From the NCBI GenBank assembly GCA_947471745.1, contig CANJKZ010001023.1, positions 558,001 through 622,000 on the forward strand: DNA of 64,000 nucleotides. The letters run 5' to 3'. The stretch is from Closterium sp. Naga37s-1 (Eukaryota > Streptophyta > Zygnematophyceae > Desmidiales > Closteriaceae). The translations under genes and the position numbers were made by a program. Positions 55,101 to 64,000 of this stretch are shown in pieces. Positions within the stretch are counted from its first letter, which is position 1; every line of letters begins with the position of its first letter. The notes beneath the pieces are model-generated. The model was not told the DNA's origin. It did no database searches and worked only from the letters and a program-made list of their open reading frames with translations.

Positions 55101-58100
55101 GACCACTTGAACCCACCGAAACACCAATCTCTGTATCAGTCTCAGAACCAAAACCGGAACCAGGCACGCCCATGCATCTCTCCCCGAGGCTAAAGCCGCT
55201 GCTATTCTGCCTGGGGAGCTTCGAAGCAGGCGACATAGTGTGGGCCAAGTCAGGGCGCAAGAAAGACCCCTGGTGGCCGGCCCGTGTGGTAGACCCGATT
55301 TACGATGCCCCTGCTGCTGTCAGGAGCGCCGCTGAAGCCGACCGGCTGTGTGTCATGTTCTTTGGGCCATCGCTTAGCAAAAAACGCGACCGGGACTACT
55401 CGTGGGTGCCCGAGGGGAGCATTGTGCCGTTTCTGGATTTTCTAGTTAAGTATGAGAGCCAGCCGCTGACTGCGAGGAATCGGCCGAAGGAGTTTCGGAA
55501 GGCTGTGGAGGAGGCTGTGTTGGAGAGTGAAGGGATGGTGGGGTGTGATGAGATGGAGGGAGGTGGGGGAGAGGAAGAGGGAGGGGAAGGAGAAGAGGGA
55601 GGCAGAGGTATGATGGGGGATGATGAGGAGGATTGGCAGGAGGGGAATAAGCTTGGTGCGAGTGCTGCTGCTGATGGTGCTGCTGCTGGGGGTGGTGCTG
55701 CTGCTGCAGATGCTGGTGCTGCTCCTAGCTTCCGAAAAGGAGGCAGCCGGCCAGGTGGGTTGGTGGGTGCAGCGAAGGGAGGGGCAGCAGCAGCGGAACT
55801 AGCAGGTGGAGCGAGAGAGGGCATGATGTGTGTGGGATGCCGGATCATGCCTGGTGTGATTGGCCGCCCCACTCGCACACTGGATGATCTCTTTTCGCCA
55901 GGAGGGGGTGGGGGTGGGAAAGGGAGAAAAAAAGGGGAGGGCAGCGGAGGTGACTCTTCTGGGGAGAGTGACTGGGATGAGGGGGTGGGGAAGAAGCGGA
56001 GGAGGGGGAGGGGCGTCAGTTCTGGCAGTAGCAGGAAAAGACTGGTGGTGGGGAGTGGGCAGGGTGGGGAGGGCTGTGAGGAGGAGTCTCAGGGGGAAGA
56101 AAAGGGTAAGAGGGGCGGCGGGAGGGGGAGAGGGAGGGGCAGGGGGAGGGGGAGGCCAGAGAAGGGGAGGAATGGCGGGTGGGTGTGGGGGATGAGTAAG
56201 AAGCGGAGCAGGAGCATGGGAGTGGGCCGACAGGGCAAAGCAGGTCAGGGTGGCAAGAGAGGTGGTAGGAGTGACAGTGCCGCCGCTGACAGTGGTGGGG
56301 AGAGTGCTGATGACAGTGCTGCTGCTGGCACTGGCGCTGGTGCTGGTGCTGGTGCTACCTGTGGGAGTGCCCGTGCCACTGGTTCCCGCGTAGCTGGTGC
56401 TTCTGCTGCTCGTGCTTCTGCAGCAGGCGCTACGCTAGAAGAAAGCGCAGCAGGCAGCAGCTACGCGCACAGGCTAGTAGACGAATTACTAGACTCAGTC
56501 CCGCTCTGCATACAGTGCCGCAAGCTTTTCCAGTCGCACCAGTTCTGCCCACTCTGCCTCCTCGTCTGGTTACCCAACGAGAAGGGCGATTTCGCCCACT
56601 GCGACCGCTGCCAGCTGTGGGTGCACGCGGAGTGTGACGGGATCTCTAGGCAGCGGTTGAGTGCGATTAAGAACGATGCGGTGTATTTGTGCCCGAATTG
56701 CCGGCAGACTAAGGCGGTGGAGGAGCGGGAGAAGAGGGAGAGGAGGGAGAGGAGGGGGAGGGAGAAGGAGGAGAGGGAGCAGAGGGAGGAGAGGGAGAGG
56801 AAGGAGCAGGAGGAGAGGGAGAAGAGGGCTAAGGAGGCGGCGCAGGCTGCTGCTCAGGCCGCTGCTTCTGCCGCTGCTGCTCGGTTGAAGGAGGAGGGGA
56901 GAGATGGAGAGAGGGAGACAGCGGGACGGTCTGGGATGGAGGTGATAACGGGGATGGGGAGGGGGTTCAGCCTGGGTGGTGCGCGCTTGCGGATCGACGA
57001 GGTGAAACGGGAGGGGTTGCTTGTTTGTCGCCTCGACAGGGATAGGAGTGGGGATCGGGATCAGGATGGGGATGAGGATGAGGATGAGGAGGATGAGGAT
57101 AGGGATGAGGGTGAGGGTGGGGGTGGGGATGGGTCAGATGATGGTGGTGGGCAGGGGCGGAAAGGAGGAGGTGGTAGAGGTAGAGTGAAGGAAGAATGGG
57201 ATGAAGAGACAGTGGAGAAGAAGGGAGACGCGGATGGGAATGGATTCTTGGCCACTAAGGAGGCACCTCACAGAGCTGATTTCCCACCGTCTAATTCACC
57301 TGAGGATTCACCTGAGGATTCACCTGAAGATTCACCTGGTACTCCATCCTCCTCACCTGAGGCAGAAGCGGAAGGGGACAACAAGATAGCAGCGGCGCCA
57401 CCCATCCCCATCCCTGTAGCCCACCCGCCAGTGCCCGTCACATGCGCGTCCTACAAGGGCGTCTACCTCCCTTCGCGTCACCTCGTGCAGTGCTGCTGCC
57501 GCTCCTGCCGACCCAAGGCCAAGGGGGGCAGCAGCAAGAGCAGCGCCGCTAGCACTGCTGCTGCGGCGGCGGCTGGTGCGGGGGAGGTTGAGAGTGGGGG
57601 AGCGGGGGGAGCAGGGGGAGTGTTGATGGCGCTGAGTGAGTTTGAGAAGCATGCGCAGTGCCGCTCCAAGAAGTGGAAATCGTCTGTGCTGCTGCAGGGC
57701 GCTGAGAAGAAGACGACTCTCTTTGCGTGGGTAAGTGTTTTCTCGGAGTCTATTGGGGATTCTTAGAAGCATGCGCAGTGCCGCTCCAAGAAGTGGAAAT
57801 CGTCTGTGCTGCTGCAGGGCGCTGAGAAGAAGACAACTCTCTTCGCCTGGGTAAGTGATTTCTATGAGCTTTCAGAACTTCTGCATACTTGAGTGGGGCC
57901 TTGCTTTCGATTCGACCAGGCACTTCCTACTCACTCCCTCCCTCATTTCGCTCATTTACCGCCACGTCTCCCCTCCGTCTTTACCCTCCCTTTCTTTTTC
58001 TTTCACCCGCAGCTCGAGGCGTCCTACAAGGCAGGAGTCAGAGGCCTCGCCTATTCCTAGGCATTCCCTTCTCAACCCCTCGCAGCTCCAGGTGTCTCAC

Positions 58101-61100
58101 GAGGCGGGGGTGAGAGGCCTCTTGTTCTACGAGGACCCTCCCCCTCTCCTTGCTTCATTTCCCCTCACCCCTTTCCCCCTCCTCCCCCCCCCATCCCACC
58201 ACATCACACCACCTCCCCTCCCTCGCAGCTCCAGGCGTCCCACGAGGCGGGCGTGAGAGGCCTCTTGTTCTACGAGGACCCTCCGCCTCGCAGCCGCCCG
58301 GGCAACCGGCAGCAGGGGATCATATCCACACTGCGCAGTGCGGGCGGGGGCAGCGCGGTCGCAGGAGGGATCGGAGGAGTAGGAATGGGTTCAATGAGAG
58401 GCAGAGCTGGTGCAAAGGGGTCCATGGATCCCAGGGGAGGAGTGACATGGCTGGAAAAGGCTTTAAGTGAGCCGTACGAGGGGGTGGAGTACAAGTGGAC
58501 CTCTGAACGGTGTGCGGTGTGCAACAGCGATGAGGATTCCGATGCTAGCCGCATGCTGGTGTGTGTCAAGTGTGAGATGGGCGTGCATGAGGAGTGCTAC
58601 GGGATCGAGGCCCCGCCTGGGTCGCCAGGTAAAGCAGCTGGTGTTGGTGCCGACGCTGACGCTGACGCTGACGCTGGTGGTGCTGCTGCAGGGAAACCCT
58701 CGGTTTCCTCCTCTGCTGCGTTTGGCATGTCTTGGCTCTGCCGCTGCTGCGACCGCGCGGCGAACCCCACCACTGATTCGAGCAGAACCAGCAACCGCAT
58801 TGCCTCTGGTGCAAAGACAGAGGCTGACACAGACGCACACACAGCAGAAGGTGGCAAAGGCAAACGCAAGGGCAAGGGCAAGGGGAAAGGCTCTGATACC
58901 ATGGCGCTAGTGGCTTCAGGTAGCACAGGGGTGGGAGGAGGAGCCGTTGCAGGGCTGGGCAGAGGAAGAGGCGGGGGCGCAGGAGCAACCAGAGCAGGGG
59001 AGGAAGAGCAGGGGACGGAGGAGGAGGAGGCGGAGATTCGGAGGGAGTGCTGTCTATGTCCTGTGCGGGGCGGGGCTTTAAAGCCCACGACCATCAGGCT
59101 CGCCCTTCCTGGGAACAGCAGAAGCAAGGGGGAGGTGCCCTGGAGAAAAACAGCAGCAGCTGGCGGTACCGCCGCCGCTGCAGCTGCTGCCGCCGCCGCT
59201 GCGGCTGCTGCTGCTGCAGCAGCAGTGGTTGGGGGCAGGGGTGGTCGAGGAGTGGCGTTTGGGGGAGTGGGGTTGGGAGGAGGAGCGGGTGCGGGAGGGG
59301 GAGGGGGTGGGGAGGGGTTGATTTCACGGCAGCGGTGGGCGCATCTGGTGTGTGGGCTGTGGATGCCGGGTGTGAGTGTGCTGGGCGAGGGCGAGGGAGA
59401 GGTGCTGGACGGCATTCAGCTCGTGGATCCAGAGCGGTTCAAACTGGTGAGAAACGATAACAGCTGGTGAGAGGTGGTGGTGTCCGTTTCTGCAGTCAGT
59501 GTGTGTGTTGGTGTCATTTTCCGCTAAGCTCACTCACACGTTGCCTGTCCTGTCCTGCTGCTCCCATTTTTTTGCAGGTCGTTTTTGCGGATTCTGAAAT
59601 ACGACCTTCTGAGAATTCTCAAATACGACCTTTCGAGTATTCTAAATAACTACCCACTGCACCCGTTCTTGTCATTCTCCGTTAATCTCATGCGTTGCCT
59701 GTCCTACTGCTCCCTGTGCCTATCTCCAGGCTTGCTGCATCTGCCGCCAGCCGTACGGCGCGTGCATTCAGTGCGATGAAGGCGGGGTGGATCATGGACC
59801 ATGGATTCAGCAATGCCTGGTACTCTGCACACACCCCTTCCCGCCCCCCCTTTCCGCCGCACCCCTGCCCCTCCTCAGGCGTGTTGCATCTGCCGCCAGC
59901 CCTACGGGGCATGCATTCAGTGAGACGGGCCGCGCTGCCTGGTGGCGTACCATGTGGTGTGTGCGATGAAGGCGGGGTGGATCATGGATTTAAAAGTGAC
60001 TGGTACTGTGCACATACCCCTCCCTTCCCCACCATCCCCCCCCCTCACTCACACCCATCCCTCCCATCCCCCCCAGGCGTGCTGCATCTGCCGCCAGCCA
60101 TACGGCGCGTGCATTCAGTGCGACGGGCCGCGGTGCCTGGTGGCATACCACGTGGTGTGTGCGATGAAGGCGGGGTGGATCATGGATGTGGTTCCTGATG
60201 ACACGGGCCAGCTGCTGCGCTGCACCTTCTGCCCCAAACACAGGTACGTATGGCACTTTTTATCTTCTCGTGATGCCAGTGCGCCTGCCATAGGGGTGGG
60301 CACTCTCAAGAGTGACTCTCTCAGTCTCCGTCCCCTCCCTTGCACCCCCTCACGCCCGTTCCCGTCCCCCTCCCCTCCCCCCCACCTCCCAAACTCCGCT
60401 CTATTCACAGGGATCCGAATCCTGACCTTGCTGTGATTGGCCCTGCTGCCCTTGCAGCCGGCAAGAGGCTGATTGAGCGAGGGGGGAGGCTGAGGAAACG
60501 CACTGGCATCACTGGGTTTCCTGCCATAGGCGCGGGCACTCTCAAGAGTGACTCCCTCAAACCGGATGGGGAGAAGGACAGAGAGGGCAAAGAGGGCAGG
60601 GAGGGGAGGGAGGGGAGGGAGGGGAAAGAGGGGCGAGGGGAGGGGAAGAGAGGGGGTTTGGAGAAGTGGAAAGGGAGGGGGAGAGAGGGTGAGTTGGAGG
60701 GAGAGGAATGGGGCGAGGAGGAGAGGGGTGAGAAGGTCAAGCGGCGGAAGGTGGGCGGAAGGACGAAGGGAAGGGGGGATGGTGGTAAAGATGGCGGTGA
60801 GAATGGTGCTGATTCGAATGCGAGTAGTGATGTGATATTAATGGGTGAGGAGGAGGGAGAGAGAGACGAGGAGGAGGTGAGAGCTGCGGATGGTAGTGGT
60901 GAGGAGAGAACGGGGTTGGAGGGTGCAGAAGAAATGGGCGGGGGGCAGGATAGTGCAGAGGCAAGTGGGGGGGAGGTTGGAGAAGGGACGAGAAGGGGGC
61001 AGGGTGGTGGAGAGGCGAGAAGGGAGGAGCTTGGGAGAACCCTGGGCGAGCTTCAAAGAGGGAGGAAGAGAGGTCTAGGGGAGGGTGATGATGGGAACGA

Positions 61101-64000
61101 TGGTGCTGCTGCTGATGATGATGGTGGTGGCGCTGTCGAAGTAAAGGAGGAGCAGGAGAAGGAGGGGGGGCAGGAGGGGGAGCAGGAGGGGGAGCAGGAG
61201 GGGGAGCAGGAGGGGGAGGAGGAAGAAAAGGACGAGGGGTCCAAGAGCGATGTGCTGCTGCTTCCCAGTCCCGAATCATCGGAAGGTGATACTCATGCAG
61301 GGGCGAGGGGGGCTAGGCCTGCAGGGGAGCGGGCGGGGACAGCAGCAGCAGGAGGGGGAGGAAGAGGAGGAGGTGAAATGGAGGGTGTGGTGTCGCGCTG
61401 TCAGCCATACCAAGGGCGAAACAGCCGGATGCGGTGGCGGGGAGGAGACAGCAGGGCGGAGGGAAGGGCGGAAGGGAAGGCAGATGGAAGGATGGAGAGC
61501 GCAGGACTGGGGGAACCAGGGGGTACGGCGGAGGGCAGAGTGGAGGAGAGGAGGGAGGAGGGAATGGAGAGGAGGGGGGAGGAGGGGGAGGTGGGAGCGA
61601 GTGAGCGAGTGCGGAGGGTGTGGGGGCGCGGGCACAAGGAGGTGGTGCCGTATCTCCTTGGGGGGGTGTGCTGGCACGACAGGGAAACCCTCATGGACCT
61701 GCGGGTGAGTGCGGTGCTGAAGGGTGCTTTGTGGTTACTGTGGTGTTGAGAGCAACTGTGGTGGTACGGGCTGCCGTTGTGGTAAGAGCAAGCTGGATAA
61801 ACTCGCACAGCTCTGCATCTCTTTGGTTATTTTTTCGCCATCTAACATTTTCCATTGATTTTTCGCCAACTTCCATTGATTTTTCGCCAACTAACATTTT
61901 CCATTGATTTTTCGCCAACTAACCTTTTCCATTGATTTTTCGCCAACTAAACCTTTTCCATTTATTTTTCGCCAACTAACCTTTTCCATTGATTTTTCAC
62001 CAACTAACCTTTTCCATTGATTTTTCGCCAACTAAACCTTTTCCATTGATTTTTCGCCAACTAACCTTTTCCATTGATTTTTCGCCAACTAACCTTTTCC
62101 ATTGATTTTTCGCCAACTAACCTTTTCCATTGATTTTTCGCCAACTAACCTTCTCCATTGATTTTTCGCCAAACTAACCTTTTCCATTGATTTTTCGCCA
62201 ACTAACCTTTTCCATTGATTTTTCGCCAACTAACCTTTTCCATTGATTTTTCGCCAAACTAACCTTTTCCATTGATTTTTCGCCAAACTAACCTTTTCCA
62301 TTGATTTTTCGCCAACTAACCTTTTCCATTGATTTTTCGCCAACTAACCTTTTCCATTGATTTTTGTCTTGTGCTCCTCACGCGTGCGTGCGCGTCACCC
62401 CTCACCTCAGACGCCAGAGGAACCACCTGTGGTCACGTCTCGAGCTGAGCGGATGAAAGTCGTGCGGGTGAGATATATATGGGCAGTTCGAAGGGGCATG
62501 GGGTAAAGGGCAAGGTTCGAGTGGGAAGGGGCAAGCAGCGAGGGGCAGGGGGCGAGGGGCAAGGCAGCGATTCTCCCCTTGCCTCACCTTGCCTTCTCTT
62601 GCCTTGTCTGAATGAATTTGCGTCTGAGCTTCTCTTCTTTCCTCTGCTCTTCCCTGCTCTGTGATCGAGTTTTGAAATTTCTCAGAGGCCTTCCCCCTTG
62701 CCTCCCGTTGCCTTGTCTTGTCTCGTCTGAATGAATATTCATCTGTGCTACTCTTCTCTTCTTTGCTCTGCTCTTCCTTGTCTGTCCCCCCTTGCAGGCG
62801 ACGGCATGGCAGAGAGTCACGTTTGGGCGGTCGGCTATCCACGACTGGGGGTTGGTGGCGAGGCGAGACATAGAGGAGGGCGAGATGGTGCGTGCCAATG
62901 TGTAGGGTGGGGGTTTGGATGGGTGTGTGTGAGAGAGTGAGTGTGTGTGTGCATGTGTGCTTCTGGCGTATCATGACTGTACTGTCTGCCGCCATCCACG
63001 ACTGGGGGTTGGTGGCGAGGCGAGACATAGAGGAGGGCGAGATGGTGAGTTGTTGGCGGCTGTGTGAGGTTGGGTGTGCGTGCGGGTGTGAGGGTGTGTG
63101 CTTCTGGCGTATCATGACTGTACTGTCTGCCGCCGTCCACGACTGGGGGTTGGTGGTGAGGCGAGACATAGAGGAGGGCGAGATGGTGAGTTGTTGGCGG
63201 CTGTGTGGGAGGGTGTGAGTGAGTGTGGGAGGGGGGATGCGTGTGAGTGGGTGTCTGTCTCTGTGTGTAGGGGGGTGTGTGCGTGTGCAGGGGTGGCCGT
63301 GGGTGTGTGTGTGGGTGGGTAAGTGTGTGAGTGGGTGGGTGTGTGAGTGTGGGTGAGAGTGTGTGTGAGTGTGGGTGAGTGTGTGAGTATGGTTGGGTGT
63401 GTGAGTGTGGACAATAATTCAAACATCTGCATACCCTTACAAGCTGGAAGGAGGCTGGCTATCACAGGAATCGCAAGAGTATCTCTCACTGTTTCCATTG
63501 TGACTGTATCAGGTGGTGGACTATCGAGGGGAGGCGCTGAGGCGGAGTGTGGCAGAGCTAAGGGAGAAGCGATACCGCGACAGAGGAGAGCTGTGCTATG
63601 TGAGTATAACAAGGGAGGAGCTGTGCTATGTGAGTTTAACAAGGGAGGAGCTGTGCTATGTGAGTATAACGAAGGGTGAGCTACGAGGTGCATATGAGGC
63701 GGGGTGCATGCAAGGCAATCCGCCTCTGCAAGTGCTCTCTGCATATTGCTGCTGTGATGTGTCAACCTTGGTTCCATCCATCATATGAGTCTCATGCACG
63801 CTCTTTACTCCCATGTGATGTGATTTATGCTGTAACCCCTGCCCCCTGCTCCATGGCATGTGTCCTCAGCTGTTCAAGCAAGAAATCCCTAGACTTGTCA
63901 CAACTCCCATGTGATGTGCTGTGATGTGTGTCCCCTGTCCCCCATGCCCATGCTGCTCTGTGTGTGATGCTGATCTGGTCAAGGTGGAGAACGAGAGAGT
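46946..64000 (+). CDS. ATX3/4/5-like trithorax H3K4 methyltransferase with giant first exon, 3' end outside window
   Basis: Predicted histone H3K4 methyltransferase. Exons: 46946-57730, 58229-59446, 60077-60243, 60411-61704, 62411-62467, 62798-62887, 63513-63599, then beyond the edge; phases agree. More than 4,560 codons lie in the window against about 1,000 in land-plant homologues. Residues ~1-2700: disordered N-terminus, Gln/Glu/Arg/Lys coiled coil (~345-760), acidic and polyQ/polyA tracts. PWWP at ~2750-2860 (GDIVWAKSG..DPWWPARV). An AT-hook-like RGRGRGRGRPEK precedes PHD 1 (~3190-3255, CIQCRKLFQS...CDRCQLWVHAECDG). Then ATX-type GVYLPSRHLVQC...EFEKHAQCRSKKWKSSV. The ePHD starts ERCAVCNSDED...VHEECYG and ends ACCICRQPYGACIQC...CTFCPKHR, with low-complexity inserts. 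SET begins QRVTFGRSAIHDWGL and DYRGEALRRSVAELR. The alternative start at 46886 is less likely. Confidence 0.88.
47980..49230 (+). repeat. Coding minisatellite for a Gln/Glu/Arg/Leu coiled coil
   Basis: Dozens of imperfect 21-39-bp units such as CAGAGGGAGTTGGAGAAACA encode LEKQRQRELEKQEQQRKLEQQ-type sequence. Heptad spacing of Leu favours a long single helix or coiled coil. Confidence 0.9.
52469..52600 (+). repeat. 18-bp coding repeat (VGVETG)
   Basis: Seven near-identical units of GAAACGGGTGTTGGGGTT in the acidic region of the ATX first exon. Confidence 0.93.
53384..53700 (+). repeat. ~130-bp coding repeat, three copies
   Basis: GA(G/T)GAAGC.GATGT.GTGGAAGT starts copies at about 53384, 53522 and 53651 (periods 138 and 129), encoding EEADVVEVQAEG plus a variable acidic tail. 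A related motif (DEADVVEVH, GDADVVEVR) recurs to 54070. Confidence 0.85.
54880..55015 (+). repeat. Two copies of an SPPHIRPARARK segment
   Basis: Basic Ser/Pro-Arg segments (SQSPPHIRPARARKPNA and SPSPPHIRPARARKLKA) lie just before the PWWP domain. They are possible DNA-binding or nuclear-localisation patches. Confidence 0.75.
57731..57850 (+). repeat. Duplicated tail of the ATX first exon with donor
   Basis: A 120-bp tandem duplication: the last ~85 bases of the exon (AQCRSKKWKSSVLLQGAEKK) and its TGG|GTAAGTG donor are repeated with two silent changes. An in-frame TAG separates the copies, so only one can be used. Confidence 0.93.
58013..58228 (+). repeat. Two truncated copies of ATX exon 2 head
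   Basis: Acceptor-linked heads (CAG|CTC.AGG.GTC.CACGAGGC) at 58013 and 58086 precede the intact exon at 58229. The first reaches a TAG after 15 codons; the second diverges after YEDPPP. Confidence 0.9.
59609..59624. repeat. Palindrome-family member TTCTGAGAATTCTCAAA
   Basis: A one-mismatch palindrome with core AATT in an ATX intron, between direct repeats of AAATACGACCTT. A more decayed third unit (TTTCGAGTATTCTAAA) follows at 59631-59646. Confidence 0.7.
59730..60076 (+). repeat. Two decayed copies of the ATX ePHD exon
   Basis: Heads of the CCICRQPYGACIQC exon at 59730 (missing its middle) and 59879 (full length but with a one-base change giving TGA after the IQ codon) precede the intact exon at 60077. 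Confidence 0.9.
61829..62366 (+). repeat. 28-bp minisatellite in an ATX intron
   Basis: About 19 copies of a 28-bp unit (TTTTCCATTGATTTTTCGCC followed by AACTAACC), with a few one-base insertions. AT-rich and strikingly homogeneous. It lies between the exon ending at 61704 and the exon at 62411. Confidence 0.95.
62985..63190 (+). repeat. Two copies of the SET-start exon tail
   Basis: The exon tail encoding IHDWGL.ARRDIEEGEM with a GTGAGT donor recurs with period ~143 bp, ending at 63043 and 63186. It follows the intact exon 62798-62887, which uses GTGCGT. Confidence 0.92.
63590..63675 (+). repeat. 30-bp repeat spanning an ATX donor site
   Basis: GGAGGAGCTGTGCTATGTGA followed by GT(A/T)TAACAAG, three copies, each with a TAT|GTGAGT donor (63600, 63630, 63660). 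The period is a multiple of three and the frame stays open. Confidence 0.92.
63676..64000. other. Terminal intron sequence
   Basis: Between the exon ending at 63599 and the next SET exon, which is not in the window. No further exon is recognised. Confidence 0.5.

Noticed and set aside
60302-60560. CACTCTCAAGAGTG copies at 60300 and 60537 as members of the palindrome family
   Set aside because: The arms do not match TTTTGAG and the sequence is not a perfect palindrome; one copy is in coding sequence as part of a short exon-intron duplicate.
61829-62366. Possible CRISPR array
   Set aside because: Units abut head to tail without distinct spacers, in an intron of a eukaryotic gene. It is a minisatellite.

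Overview
This is nuclear DNA from a green-lineage eukaryote, most likely a streptophyte (a streptophyte alga or an early land plant). The window is GC-rich and its genes carry GT-AG introns. It holds a plant-type alanyl-tRNA synthetase, an ATX/trithorax-type PWWP-PHD-ePHD-SET gene, an XRCC3-type RAD51 paralog, and Ty1/copia and Ty3/gypsy LTR retrotransposons with tRNA-iMet-like primer sites. The lineage is an inference; no species can be named from the sequence alone.

Layout: 1-4642 (-) is an unrecognised Gln/Gly/Ser-rich gene with a long CAG tract, cut by the left edge. 6291-19290 (+) is cytosolic-type AlaRS: 19 exons with matching phases give 969 aa with all signature motifs. 19952-21056 (+) and 38112-39428 (-) are inverted paralogs of a small secreted CHRD-like, Gly-rich protein, and they flank the transposon block. 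21478-37741 is that block: a gypsy element (gag, protease, decayed RT/RNase H/integrase) holding a nested, apparently intact copia element with identical 133-bp LTRs (23670-31099). The gypsy integrase is joined in frame to a 5'-truncated second copia ending in its own 3' LTR. A 5-bp duplication (AGAAG) appears to flank the whole block. 40754-42829 (-) is an intronless XRCC3 with a long N-terminal extension. 43321-45705 (-) is a secreted protein with two tandem phage-type (GH24-like) lysozyme domains. 46946 to the right edge (+) is an ATX3/4/5-like histone methyltransferase gene with a giant Glu/Gln-rich first exon; its SET domain runs off the window.

The most unusual property is a shared one. 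Introns of the left-edge gene, AlaRS, the lysozyme gene and the ATX gene are full of truncated, degenerate copies of the adjacent exon ends, carrying their splice sites. Copies of acceptor-side exon heads lie upstream of the intact exon and copies of donor-side exon tails lie downstream, as expected from repeated local tandem duplication across exon-intron borders. Short palindromes of the form TTTTGAG-NNNN-CTCAAAA, with a core that varies but stays self-complementary (AATT, GCGC, TCGA, ACGT), recur between these duplicated segments. I regard this pairing as the best candidate for something undescribed in the window.

The genes share no obvious pathway: translation (AlaRS), chromatin (ATX), recombination repair (XRCC3), cell surface or secretion (CHRD-like, lysozyme), plus mobile elements. 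All exon models were assembled by eye from splice consensus, phase and family similarity.
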